From Gallionella sp. (GTDB lineage Bacteria > Pseudomonadota > Gammaproteobacteria > Burkholderiales > Gallionellaceae), in NCBI GenBank assembly GCA_023229845.1, contig JALNYK010000002.1, positions 1 to 64,000 of the forward strand: a DNA stretch of 64,000 bases. The letters run 5' to 3'. Within the stretch, counting starts at the first letter, position 1. Each line of letters opens with the position of its first letter. A model generated the notes under the pieces. That model was not told the DNA's origin. It saw only the letters and a program-made list of their open reading frames with translations, and did no database searches. Positions 16,077 to 24,466 of the stretch are shown piece by piece. The translations under genes and the position numbers were made by a program.

Positions 16077-19001
16077 ATGAAACATCTGCGTTTATGGATT
16101 CTGTCTTGCATCGCGGCATACGGCCTGACGGCACAGGCGGCCGACGATGACCCGCTCTTCCTGGAAAAAATCCACTTCCCCAGCGAACAGACCGTCGGCC
16201 GCGGCCAGACCGCGCTCTGGACCCTGCCCAACATCGCCACCCAGTATCAACCCAAACAATCCACCCAACTGTTGCGCGACGCCATCGCCGCGCAATGGGA
16301 CGGACGCATCCTCGATGCGCAGATCATGCTGGACGAAGCGAGGAAGGCCACGCAAGCCGGATCGGCCGAACGCGCCGAGATCGACCTGCTGAACGTCAGC
16401 TTCCTGCTGCAAGGCGACAATCCGCAGAAGGCGCTGGAACTGCTACCGCGCTACTTCGACGATGCCCGCTTCGCCGCCGATGCCCACGCGCAGGCCGCCA
16501 TGGCGCACCTGACGCTGGGACAAGCCGAGCCCGCACTCAAGCAAGCGCGACTGGCTCACACAGCGAACCGCAACGCCTTCCTGCCGAACATGGCGATGTC
16601 CTATGCCTTGCAGGGAGTCGGCCAGCTGACAGAGGCGCACCGGCAGATGCGCGACTTCAACCGGACCGCCCCCGCGTCGGCCATGGCGCTGGCGCACGAA
16701 GCCGAACTCGCGCTGATGCTCGACCAGCCGGAAGCGGCCAAGGGCCAATCGGTTCGCGCGCATGAACTGGATGCCGCCAACCCCTATGTCAGCTCTGTCT
16801 ACGGCCTGGTGCTGCTGATCGATGGCCGCGGCGCGGAAGCCGCGAACGCGTTCGACACCGCCCTGCGCCACGACCCGCACGACGCCAAGGCCCTGCTGGG
16901 CAAAGCGCTGGCCGAACTCAACCGGGGCGACGCCAAGGCCGGGCTGCGCCTGCTCGAGCAGGCGCACGACGCCGACCCCGGCAACGCCCTCATACTCACC
17001 TACCTGGGCGCAGCGCAACAGCAGGCAGGTCAACATGAAGCGGCGATGGCAAGCTGGCGCGCCGCCCAACAGTCCGACCCGAAAGACCCCGCGCCCTGGC
17101 TGTACCAGGCGCAGGCAGAGCTGCAGGCCAACCGCCTGACGGAAGCAAGGGAAAGCCTGCGCCAAGCGCAGGCGCGCACTGCCTACCGCGCGGTCTACCG
17201 CGGCGCGAACCTGCTCAGTGAAGACGAACAACTGTTGCGCATCAACCTCGCCGAAATCCAGCGCCGCCAAGGCCTAGATGCCCTCGCCTTCCGCACGCTG
17301 GCCGATCCGGTCGGAGAAAAGAGCGCGGCCAGCCTGAAGAGCCAGGCCGCCCTGCTGCAGGGGCAGCGCTTCGGCGAATCGGCACGGCGCAGCCTGCTGC
17401 TGCAAAGCCAGTTCGACGACCTGCCGGGCGCGCTGCCGCCGGTGCTGGACATCTACGGCCATGGCGGCGGGCAGACCGGTTCGGGTATCCCGCAGCACGG
17501 CGTGGTCAGCGGGCTCAATGCGCAACAGGCCAGCTACCACGACTACGGCAGCCTGTTCGAGCAGCGCACCACGCTGGAAGCCGACGCCACGGCCGGCAGC
17601 CGCGGCACCGCCGGGGCTCAGGTCCGCGCCGGGCTGGGCGGCGACACGCTAGGGCTGGGCGTCGCGCTGCGCCAGTTCCAGACCGACGGCCATGGGCCGT
17701 ACGAGAACCTCGACAACACCGTCGGGCAGGCCATCGCGCAATGGCGGCCGCAGCCCTCCACGCAGGCCTTCCTGTCCCTGCAGACCTTCGGTTCGCGGCA
17801 CGGCGAAATAATATTCCCCGCCGACTCGACAGCTTTTGCAACAGGCATGCAGATCAAGGACAACAGCCAGATCATGCGCGTGGGGCTGCGCCAGGTGCTG
17901 GCGGCGGACGGCGAGCTGCGCCTCCTGTTGAGCGAACAGCAGACCGATTCCTTTTTTGATACGAACACGTTCGCTTTCGGCATATTCGGACTCTGGTCCT
18001 ACCCTGCAAGCAACTTCGCCCGCGATGTGGAGCTGCAATACCGCAGCGGCGGCGAAGGCCATGCGACCCAATGGGGCGTGCAGCGGACGCGCGCGCAGAT
18101 CGTGTCTCCGGGCAGCGACAACACCAGGATTGCGCAACAGGCCTATGCGGCTTGGCAGCAGGCGCTGCATCCGCACTGGCAGCTCGACGCGCAACTGGGT
18201 TGGGGCAGCACGGAACTCGCGGACAACACCGGTGCCGGCAACGGCACCTATTTGAAGCGCTGGCTGCCGAAACTGGGCGTGGTCTATGCGCCGGACAACG
18301 ACACGCATGTACGCCTCGCCGCTTGGCACGGCATGGACATGAGCCATGTCGGCGACGCCGCGCTGGCGCCGGCCACGCTGGCCGGCATCCTGCTGGACCG
18401 CCCCGGCGACAACAATGTCAACGGCACGCTAGTGCATGCCGCCGCGCTGGGCGCGGACACCCGGCTGACACCGGCCTGGCTGCTGGAAGCGCAGGCGCAA
18501 CGGCGCAGGACCGATTCGCCGGTGCCCGGCTCGACCCTATTGCACTGGCAACTCGACGAAGCTAGGCTGGCGCTGCACTGGCAGCCGGCCGGCCAGCCCT
18601 GGGCCGCGACCCTGGCCTGGGACCATGAGGGCTATCAGGCGCCGCCGCTCGCCCAATACACCGTGAACGACTCGGTGCAGGAACAGCGCCTGAACGCGCA
18701 GCAACTGGAGCTGCGCTGGTTCGCCAGAGAAAGCTGGACCGCGACGCTGGCGTTGAGCCACAACCGCGTCAATGGCGTGCTGCAAACATTCCCGGGTTTT
18801 GTAGCCACCCTGCTTCCCTACCGGGACAGCTTCGACCAGGCGGACGCCAGCGTGAACTGGCAGTTCGCCCGCAGCAGTTCGCTGTCCGCCGGCGTGCGCA
18901 ACGCGACTGACCGGCGCGCCCAATACACCAACCTCGACCCGCTCGCGCCGCGTTTCAGCAACGGCCAGCTGGTGTACGCCAAACTGAAACTGGCTTGGTG
19001 A
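16077..19001 (+). CDS. TPR protein with C-terminal outer-membrane beta-barrel
   Basis: 974 residues. A signal peptide (cleavage near AQAAD) is followed by about 370 residues of helical TPR repeats (recurring A-L/x-G-x-A patterns such as LGKALAELNRGDAKAGL and YLGAAQQQAGQHEAAM). From about residue 480 the sequence becomes a series of amphipathic strands rich in aromatic residues, ending in Trp. Its end (GVRNATDRRAQYTN) resembles the last strands of outer-membrane receptors. TPR plus barrel is the layout of polysaccharide exporters such as PgaA, but no polysaccharide synthase gene is near. A GGGAGGGG site precedes the ATG. The substrate is unknown. Confidence 0.65.
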   Translation: MKHLRLWILSCIAAYGLTAQAADDDPLFLEKIHFPSEQTVGRGQTALWTLPNIATQYQPKQSTQLLRDAIAAQWDGRILDAQIMLDEARKATQAGSAERAEIDLLNVSFLLQGDNPQKALELLPRYFDDARFAADAHAQAAMAHLTLGQAEPALKQARLAHTANRNAFLPNMAMSYALQGVGQLTEAHRQMRDFNRTAPASAMALAHEAELALMLDQPEAAKGQSVRAHELDAANPYVSSVYGLVLLIDGRGAEAANAFDTALRHDPHDAKALLGKALAELNRGDAKAGLRLLEQAHDADPGNALILTYLGAAQQQAGQHEAAMASWRAAQQSDPKDPAPWLYQAQAELQANRLTEARESLRQAQARTAYRAVYRGANLLSEDEQLLRINLAEIQRRQGLDALAFRTLADPVGEKSAASLKSQAALLQGQRFGESARRSLLLQSQFDDLPGALPPVLDIYGHGGGQTGSGIPQHGVVSGLNAQQASYHDYGSLFEQRTTLEADATAGSRGTAGAQVRAGLGGDTLGLGVALRQFQTDGHGPYENLDNTVGQAIAQWRPQPSTQAFLSLQTFGSRHGEIIFPADSTAFATGMQIKDNSQIMRVGLRQVLAADGELRLLLSEQQTDSFFDTNTFAFGIFGLWSYPASNFARDVELQYRSGGEGHATQWGVQRTRAQIVSPGSDNTRIAQQAYAAWQQALHPHWQLDAQLGWGSTELADNTGAGNGTYLKRWLPKLGVVYAPDNDTHVRLAAWHGMDMSHVGDAALAPATLAGILLDRPGDNNVNGTLVHAAALGADTRLTPAWLLEAQAQRRRTDSPVPGSTLLHWQLDEARLALHWQPAGQPWAATLAWDHEGYQAPPLAQYTVNDSVQEQRLNAQQLELRWFARESWTATLALSHNRVNGVLQTFPGFVATLLPYRDSFDQADASVNWQFARSSSLSAGVRNATDRRAQYTNLDPLAPRFSNGQLVYAKLKLAW

Positions 19002-19066
19002 GACCGCATCTATAAGAACTCACCCGATAATAAACCGTTTTTTTCAACCACCAAAGGGAGTGCATC

Positions 19067-19342
19067 ATGAAGAAATTGCTGTTGCTGTTGACCGTCCTGA
19101 TCTTCGCCACCGCCACGACTGCTAGTGCCGCCACCAGTACAACGACGACCACCACCAAGACCGACACCAGCACTGTCTCGACTACGGACACCACCACCTC
19201 ATCTCCTGCCGCCGCACCGGCCGCTACCGAAAGCATCACGGCGGTCTGCCCGGTGGCCTGCCGGATTCAACACTGTCCGCCCCCTGCCGGACCGAACAAA
19301 CTGTGCTGCCCGGTCTCGCCTTACACCCAGACCTGCCCGTAA
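19067..19342 (+). CDS. Small secreted Thr-rich, Cys-rich protein
   Basis: 91 residues: a signal peptide (cleavage near ASAAT), then about 30 residues almost wholly Thr, Ser and Ala, then a compact C-terminal domain with six cysteines in about 28 residues (CPVAC, QHC, CC, TC). The cysteines suggest a disulfide-stabilised or metal-binding mini-domain on a flexible, possibly glycosylated stalk. An AAAGGGAG site precedes the ATG. No family is recognised. Confidence 0.6.
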   Translation: MKKLLLLLTVLIFATATTASAATSTTTTTTKTDTSTVSTTDTTTSSPAAAPAATESITAVCPVACRIQHCPPPAGPNKLCCPVSPYTQTCP

Positions 19343-19361
19343 GCCGCTGCACGCGACACCC

Positions 19362-19384
19362 AGCCCCCGGCCCCGCCGGGGGCT
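19362..19384 (+). terminator. Hairpin terminator after the small secreted protein
   Basis: A 10-bp, very GC-rich stem (19362-19371 and 19375-19384) with a CCC loop and a short T-containing tail. It lies between convergent genes. Confidence 0.65.
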
Positions 19385-19442
19385 TTCGTTTGCGCGCCGG
19401 AAGAAAAATGCCTCGTGCAAGAATAGCTGCCCGTTCGGGGCG

Positions 19443-20252
19443 CTACCGCAAGGCCCCGCCCTGCAAGCGCGCCAACGGGTCCTGCCGGTAGAACCGCGCT
19501 AGTTGCCGATACACCGCCGGATAGGCCTGCTGCAGCAACTCCGGGGCTGCAAAGAAATATTCGGTGAGGACGGCGAAGAACTCCGCCGGGCTCTCTGCGG
19601 CGTAGGGATCGATAGCGTTTTCCTCGCCGCGATCCACGTGGCGGCAAAGGTCGTCGTAGGCAGTCTGGAAATCATGCGCCCAGTCCTGTGGGTTCATGCC
19701 GGAATGCAGCGGCGGACGGCCGTTTGCGTCGCCGTTCTTCATATCCAGCTTGTGGGCGAACTCGTGGATCACGACGTTGAAACCCTCGCCTTGGCCCGAG
19801 TACTCCACGTCCTGCCAGGACAGCACCATCGGGCCACCCTCCCAAGCCTCGCCGCTGCGCGCATGACGGACATGGTGGACCACGCCGGCTTCGTCCATCT
19901 GCTCGCCTTCATAGACGAACTCGCCCGGGTAGACCACAATCTCGCTCCAGCCTTCGTACCAGCCGTAGCCGAGATTCAGAATCGGCAAGGCCGCGAAGGC
20001 GGCGATGGCGGTGGCCATGCGGATGTCCACCTCCGCCCCGCCGGCCCCGGAGAACGCCTTGTCGGCCAGCAGCCGGATCGCCAATTCGCGCAGGCGGGTT
20101 CTTTCCTCCTCGCTCAGTCCGTCGAACAACGGCAGGTCCGTCACCGCTTGCCAGGTTTCCTCGTCCAGCGCATACGCGCCCTTGCCGCTGCCGAACAATC
20201 CGGCGAGTAGTGCCAGAGGATTCAGCTTCGCATCGCGTTTTTGCATTTCCAT
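19443..20252 (-). CDS. mtfA: MtfA-like zinc-dependent peptidase
   Basis: 269 residues with the zinc-peptidase site H163-E-F-A-H167-K-L-D and the family patterns YGWYEGWSEIVVYP, PMVLSW and ESPAEFFAVLTEYFF, with the third metal ligand expected in the last. MtfA (M90) is a cytosolic aminopeptidase-like protein that in E. coli binds the repressor Mlc and influences glucose uptake. No PTS glucose system is visible here, so its partner may differ. A second in-frame ATG two codons in (20246) is equally possible as start. Confidence 0.88.
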   Translation of the reverse strand: MEMQKRDAKLNPLALLAGLFGSGKGAYALDEETWQAVTDLPLFDGLSEEERTRLRELAIRLLADKAFSGAGGAEVDIRMATAIAAFAALPILNLGYGWYEGWSEIVVYPGEFVYEGEQMDEAGVVHHVRHARSGEAWEGGPMVLSWQDVEYSGQGEGFNVVIHEFAHKLDMKNGDANGRPPLHSGMNPQDWAHDFQTAYDDLCRHVDRGEENAIDPYAAESPAEFFAVLTEYFFAAPELLQQAYPAVYRQLARFYRQDPLARLQGGALR

Positions 20253-20290
20253 TCCCGAGTCGATATCAGTGCAGAAATCCCCGCACGCTC

Positions 20291-20429
20291 CTCTAAAAAT
20301 CCGGATTCCGTCATTCCGGCGAAAGCCGGAATCCAGCGATTTTAACTAAAATGCTTTTATGTCTGTGCGTTGCACAGTCTATTCGATTAGCTGGACACCG
20401 GCCTTCGCCGGTGTGACGAATTTTTAGAG
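20291..20429. repeat. REP-pair (BIME/MITE-like) palindromic element
   Basis: About 139 bp bounded by inverted CTCTAAAAAT (20291-20300) and its complement (20420-20429). Inside are two hairpins in opposite orientation: ATTCCGGC-GAAA-GCCGGAAT (20313-20332) and ACACCGGC-CTTC-GCCGGTGT (20395-20414). No open frame is present. The structure is that of a non-autonomous intergenic repeat. It fills most of the mtfA-amtB gap. Confidence 0.8.
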
Positions 20430-20454
20430 ATGCCCTCAAAAGCCGCACACAAAA

Positions 20455-20482
20455 AAGCCGATGCGGCATGCCGCATCGGCTT
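20455..20482 (-). terminator. Terminator of amtB
   Basis: A 28-bp perfect palindrome. Read on the minus strand it is followed by a run of six T, about 20 bp after the amtB stop. Confidence 0.9.
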
Positions 20483-20501
20483 GATCGAACGTTTATAAAG
20501 C

Positions 20502-21704
20502 TTACCAGCCGGACTCTCGCTCCGGGGTTGCGGTGATCTTGTGGATGCTCAAGTCCGCGCCGTTGAACTCTTCTTCCGGATCGAGGCGTATGCCGACCAG
20601 TTTCTTGATCGCGCCATACACCGCGTAGCCGCCGACGAAAGCGATCACGATACCCAACAAGGTGCCAATCAATTGCGACATGAAGCTGACGCCGCCCAAG
20701 CCGCCCAGCGACTGCATGCCGAAGATGCCGGCGGCGATGCCGCCCCATGCGCCACACAGGCCGTGCAGCGGCCACACGCCGAGCACGTCGTCGATCTTCC
20801 AGCGGTTCTGGGTCAGCGTGAACATCACGACGAACAGGCCGCCGGCGACGCCGCCGACGACCAGCGCACCGAGCGGGTGCATCAGGTCGGAACCGGCGCA
20901 CACGGCGACCAGTCCGGCCAGCGGGCCGTTATGCACGAAGCCGGGGTCGTTCTTGCCGACCCACAGCGCGACCAGCGTGCCGCCGACCATCGCCATCAGC
21001 GAATTCACCGCGACCAGGCCGCTGATGCCGCCGATGGTCTGCGCGCTCATCACGTTGAAGCCGAACCAGCCGACGGTGAGTATCCATGCACCCAAGGCGA
21101 GGAACGGGATGCTGGACGGCGGGTGCGCGGAGACGCGGCCTTCCTTGGTGTAGCGTCCGCGCCGCGCGCCGAGCAGCAGCACCGCCGCGAGGCCGATCCA
21201 GCCGCCGACCGCATGCACCACCACGGAGCCGGCGAAGTCATGGAAGCCCGCGCCGAAAGTCGTTTTCAGCCAGTCCTGTATGCCGTAGGCGCCGTTCCAC
21301 GCGATGCCCTCGAAGAACGGGTAGACGAAGCCGACCAGCATGAAGGTCGCCGCCAGTTGCGGGTTGAATCTGGAGCGTTCGGCGATACCGCCGGAGACGA
21401 TGGCCGGAATCGCCGCGGCGAAAGTCATCAGGAAGAAGAACTTCACCAGGCCGTAGCCGTTCTGCTGTGCCAGCTGCTCCGCGCCGACGAAGAAATGCAC
21501 GCCGTAGGCGATGCCGTAGCCGATGAAGAAATACGCCAGCGTCGAGATCGCCAGATCGCTGAGGATTTTCACCAGCGCGTTGACCTGGTTCTTCTTGCGC
21601 ACGGTGCCCAGTTCCAGAAACGCGAAACCGGCATGCATCGCCAGCACCATGATCGCGCCCAGCAACACGAACAGCACGTCACTCGCAGTCTTCAGCTCTT
21701 CCAT
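20502..21704 (-). CDS. amtB: Ammonium transporter
   Basis: 400 residues with about eleven membrane segments and the Amt family blocks: FAFLELGTVRKKN, the DFAGSVVVHAVGG region with the first pore His, and a HPLGALVVGGVAGG region with the second. No obvious signal peptide is present. It imports ammonium (as NH3/NH4+) under nitrogen limitation. AGGAGG sits only one base before a first ATG (21707) and four before the second (21704), so 21704 is preferred. No glnK is adjacent, which is unusual. A sigma-54 promoter lies just upstream. Confidence 0.93.
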   Translation of the reverse strand: MEELKTASDVLFVLLGAIMVLAMHAGFAFLELGTVRKKNQVNALVKILSDLAISTLAYFFIGYGIAYGVHFFVGAEQLAQQNGYGLVKFFFLMTFAAAIPAIVSGGIAERSRFNPQLAATFMLVGFVYPFFEGIAWNGAYGIQDWLKTTFGAGFHDFAGSVVVHAVGGWIGLAAVLLLGARRGRYTKEGRVSAHPPSSIPFLALGAWILTVGWFGFNVMSAQTIGGISGLVAVNSLMAMVGGTLVALWVGKNDPGFVHNGPLAGLVAVCAGSDLMHPLGALVVGGVAGGLFVVMFTLTQNRWKIDDVLGVWPLHGLCGAWGGIAAGIFGMQSLGGLGGVSFMSQLIGTLLGIVIAFVGGYAVYGAIKKLVGIRLDPEEEFNGADLSIHKITATPERESGW

Positions 21705-21737
21705 CATTCCTCCTATTGGTGCAAATCGCGATAACTA

Positions 21738-21753
21738 AGCAGGAAACATGCCA
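21738..21753 (-). promoter_or_regulatory. Sigma-54 promoter of amtB
   Basis: On the minus strand the sequence reads TGGCATG-N4-CTGCT, matching the -24/-12 consensus (TGGCAYG-N4-YTGCW) with correct spacing. The predicted transcript starts about 20 bp before amtB, leaving room for the AGGAGG site. A TTGGTGCA motif at 21826-21833 could be one half of an NtrC site. Confidence 0.75.
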
Positions 21754-21843
21754 GCTCGCCAAGTACCTGAAGTTAAAAGATACAGAAAGTCTGCGGCGGA
21801 TGCGCCGGCCGGAAAAGAATCCAAATTGGTGCAGTATTTTCAG

Positions 21844-21890
21844 GATCGTGCAGCCTCGCGCACCAGCGAGGTGCGCGAGGCTGCACGATC
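21844..21890. repeat. Perfect 21-bp inverted repeat at the end of uup
   Basis: Arms 21844-21864 and 21870-21890 are exact complements around a 5-nt loop. The right arm reaches into the uup stop codon. Neither strand shows a clear T run next to the stem, so it is not a textbook terminator, though it may stop transcription or protect the 3' end of the uup mRNA. Confidence 0.9.
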
Positions 21891-23796
21891 AGGCGGAACG
21901 TTGCTCCAGCTCTTCCCAGCGCGCCATCGCGGCCAGCACCTGCGCCTCAATCTCCTCGCTGCGCGCCTGCAACTGCTTGGCGCGCTTGGGATCGTTGCGG
22001 AAGATGCTGCCGTCGGCGAAATGCGCGGTGATCTCGATCTGCTCCTGCTCCAGCGCCTCGATGCGCTTCGGCAGTTCTTCCAGCTCGCGCGCATCCTTGT
22101 AACTGAGTTTGCTGGCGGCCTTGGGTTTCTCCGCCGGCGCGGCAGGACGCGGCGGCGTAGCTACCGCGGGCTTCTCGGCGGCGACCGAGGCCTGATATTT
22201 CTGCACCCGCACCCAGTCTTCGTAACCGCCGACGTATTCCATCAGCTTGCCGTCGCCTTCGAACGCGATCACCTGCGTCACGACGTTGTCGAGGAAGGCG
22301 CGGTCGTGGCTGACCAGGAACAGCGTGCCGTCGTAGTTCGCCAGCAGTTCTTCCAGCAACTCCAGCGTCTCGATGTCGAGGTCGTTGGTCGGCTCGTCCA
22401 GCACCAGCACGTTGGCCGGACGCGTGAACAGCCGCGCCAAGAGCAGGCGATTGCGCTCGCCGCCGGAACAGCTCTTCACCGGCGAACGCGCGCGCTCCGG
22501 CGCGAACAGGAAGTCGCCAAGATAGCTGATGACATGCTTCTTCTGCCCGCCGATCTCGACGAAGTCCGAGCCCTGACTGATGGTGTCGGCCAGCGTCGCC
22601 TCGTCGTCCAGCTGCTCGCGCAACTGGTCGAAATAGGCCACCGAAATCTTGGTGCCGAGCTTCACTTCGCCGGAATCCGGCGGCAGATCGCCGAGTATCA
22701 TCTTCAGCAACGTGCTCTTGCCCGCGCCGTTAGGTCCCAGCAAGCCGATCTTGTCGCCACGCTGAATGCGGCAGGAGAAGTTGTCGACGATCTTCTTCGC
22801 GCCGAACGACTTGCTGACATCGACCAGTTCCGCGACCAGCTTGCCGGAACGCTCGCCGCTCTCGACGCTCATCTCGACCTTGCCTACCTTCTCACGCCGC
22901 GCCGCACGCTCGCGGCGCAGTTGCTCCAGCCGCAGCACGCGGCCCTCGTTACGGGTGCGGCGAGCCTTGACGCCCTGACGTATCCACACCTCTTCCTGTG
23001 CCAGCACCTTGTCGAACTTGGCATTCACCACCGCCTCGTCCGCCAGCATGCGTTCCTTGATCGCCTGATAGGCGGAGAAGTTGCCCGGAAAACTCGCCAG
23101 CTTGCCGCGGTCCAGTTCGACGATGCGGGTGGTGACGTTGTCGAGGAAGCGCCGGTCGTGGGTGACGAACAGCACCGCGCCGCGGAACTCGTTGAGCAGG
23201 CTTTCGAGCCATTCGATGGACGCGAAGTCCAGATGGTTGGTCGGCTCGTCGAGGATCAGTACATCGGGTGCCGCCACCAGCGCCTGCGCCAGCGCCACGC
23301 GCTTGCGCTGCCCGCCGGACAGGCTGCCTACGCGATCGTCCGGATTCAGGTCGAGCTTGGCGATGGCGGTTTCGATGCGCGTCTGCACCGACCAGCCGTC
23401 CTGCGCTTCGAGCTGGGTCTGCAAATGCTGCATTTCTTCCAGCAGCTTGTCGTAGTCTGCATCCGGCTCGGAGAGTTGGTGGGATACGAGGTGGTAGTCG
23501 TGCAGCAGCTGCTGCAGCTTGCCCAGTCCCTTGGCCACCGCGTCGAACACCGAGTCGTCGGCATCCAGCACCGGCTCCTGGCTGACGAAACAGATGCGCG
23601 CGGTCGGCGCGCGCCACACCAAGCCGTCGTCGAGATTCCCCTGCCCGGCCAGCACGCGCATCATGCTCGACTTGCCGCCGCCGTTGCGTCCGATCAGGCC
23701 GACGCGCTCGCCCTCGTCGAGCTGGAAATCGGCGTGATCCAGCAGCGCGACATGTCCGAAGGCGAGAGAGGCTTTATCCAGCGTGACGAGCGGCAT
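21889..23796 (-). CDS. uup: ABC-F ATPase Uup
   Basis: 635 residues with two ABC domains in one chain: Walker A GRNGGGKS and GPNGAGKS, signatures LSGGQ and CSGGE, and Walker B ending in DEPTNHLD and DEPTNDLD. The linker EVWIRQGVKARRTRNEGR is characteristic of Uup. The C-terminus is a basic/acidic coiled-coil typical of Uup DNA-binding tails. There are no membrane segments. Uup-type ABC-F proteins act on ribosomes or DNA intermediates. It lies directly after a small membrane protein gene (start 23796, neighbour stop 23797), so they are probably co-transcribed. Confidence 0.93.
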   Translation of the reverse strand: MPLVTLDKASLAFGHVALLDHADFQLDEGERVGLIGRNGGGKSSMMRVLAGQGNLDDGLVWRAPTARICFVSQEPVLDADDSVFDAVAKGLGKLQQLLHDYHLVSHQLSEPDADYDKLLEEMQHLQTQLEAQDGWSVQTRIETAIAKLDLNPDDRVGSLSGGQRKRVALAQALVAAPDVLILDEPTNHLDFASIEWLESLLNEFRGAVLFVTHDRRFLDNVTTRIVELDRGKLASFPGNFSAYQAIKERMLADEAVVNAKFDKVLAQEEVWIRQGVKARRTRNEGRVLRLEQLRRERAARREKVGKVEMSVESGERSGKLVAELVDVSKSFGAKKIVDNFSCRIQRGDKIGLLGPNGAGKSTLLKMILGDLPPDSGEVKLGTKISVAYFDQLREQLDDEATLADTISQGSDFVEIGGQKKHVISYLGDFLFAPERARSPVKSCSGGERNRLLLARLFTRPANVLVLDEPTNDLDIETLELLEELLANYDGTLFLVSHDRAFLDNVVTQVIAFEGDGKLMEYVGGYEDWVRVQKYQASVAAEKPAVATPPRPAAPAEKPKAASKLSYKDARELEELPKRIEALEQEQIEITAHFADGSIFRNDPKRAKQLQARSEEIEAQVLAAMARWEELEQRSA

Positions 23797-24237
23797 TTAC
23801 TTGGCTTCCTGCGGCATCGAGGATTGATAGAGGAACGAGAAACCCACCGCCCAGCAAGCCATCACCCAGTAGCCGAACGCAGTGGTGAACTGGTTCAGCA
23901 CCAGATGGGTGTTGTAATCGCTGATCGAAGGCGCGAAAAACTGGAACACGAACAGCGACGCCGCCAGCACGTTGCCCAGCAACACAGCGCGATGGCCGAA
24001 ACGATAACCGTTGCCTTCCGGCTTGCCCTCCGGCGGCAGCGAACCGCGGAAGTGCAGCACCAGATACACCACCATCAGCAACAGCAGCGCGCCGACGATG
24101 CGGCCCGGAATGTCGCCCTCAAACGTGGACACGCCCAGCGCCTCCAGCAGCATGCGCCCGACTGCCGCCACCCAGCCCATCGCCAGTGTCTGCGGGATGA
24201 AGAACCACGCCAAAAAAATGTTGATGCGAGCCTGCAT
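23797..24237 (-). CDS. Hypothetical inner-membrane protein
   Basis: 146 residues from ATG 24237 after GAGGAAA; the longer frame to 24291 has no such site. Four hydrophobic segments are visible (about 5-22, 44-63, 81-98 and 115-138). There are no catalytic motifs and no family that I recognise. It abuts uup with no intergenic space. Confidence 0.6.
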   Translation of the reverse strand: MQARINIFLAWFFIPQTLAMGWVAAVGRMLLEALGVSTFEGDIPGRIVGALLLLMVVYLVLHFRGSLPPEGKPEGNGYRFGHRAVLLGNVLAASLFVFQFFAPSISDYNTHLVLNQFTTAFGYWVMACWAVGFSFLYQSSMPQEAK

Positions 24238-24341
24238 GAGATTTCCTCTTTGCGATAATTTTCGAATGGCGCGCATGATACCAGCCAACACGGGTTCTGA
24301 TTGCGGTGCATTTCCGCTAGAATGCGCGCCTGTGTCAAAAA

Positions 24342-24416
24342 GTCCTCGTAGTTAAATGGATATAACCGGCCCCTCCTAAGGGTCAATTAGTGGTTCGATT
24401 CCACTCGAGGACACCA
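24342..24416 (+). tRNA. tRNA-Arg (anticodon CCT)
   Basis: 75 nt folding as a complete cloverleaf. The acceptor arms are 24342-24348 and 24406-24412 with encoded CCA at 24414-24416. The D-arm is GTTA/TAAC, the anticodon stem is GGCCC/GGGTC, and the loop is CTCCTAA with CCT at positions 34-36. The T-arm contains GGTTCGATTCC. It reads AGG codons. tRNA 3' ends are common integration sites, and a foreign-looking three-gene set follows. Confidence 0.95.
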
Positions 24417-24466
24417 CATTCAAAGATTCACGCCACAAAAGCATCATTTGCACTTTGCATCAGTCG

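Noticed and set aside
20541..21734. 397-codon frame opposite amtB
   Set aside because: It is rich in Asp, Arg and His as expected for the antisense of a membrane protein gene, has no recognisable motif and overlaps amtB entirely.
21844..21890. Ordinary Rho-independent terminator
   Set aside because: No T run follows the stem on either strand, so it is listed as an inverted repeat.
21748..24258. 836-codon frame opposite uup
   Set aside because: It is antisense to a well-identified gene. Long open antisense frames are common in GC-rich DNA with this codon bias.
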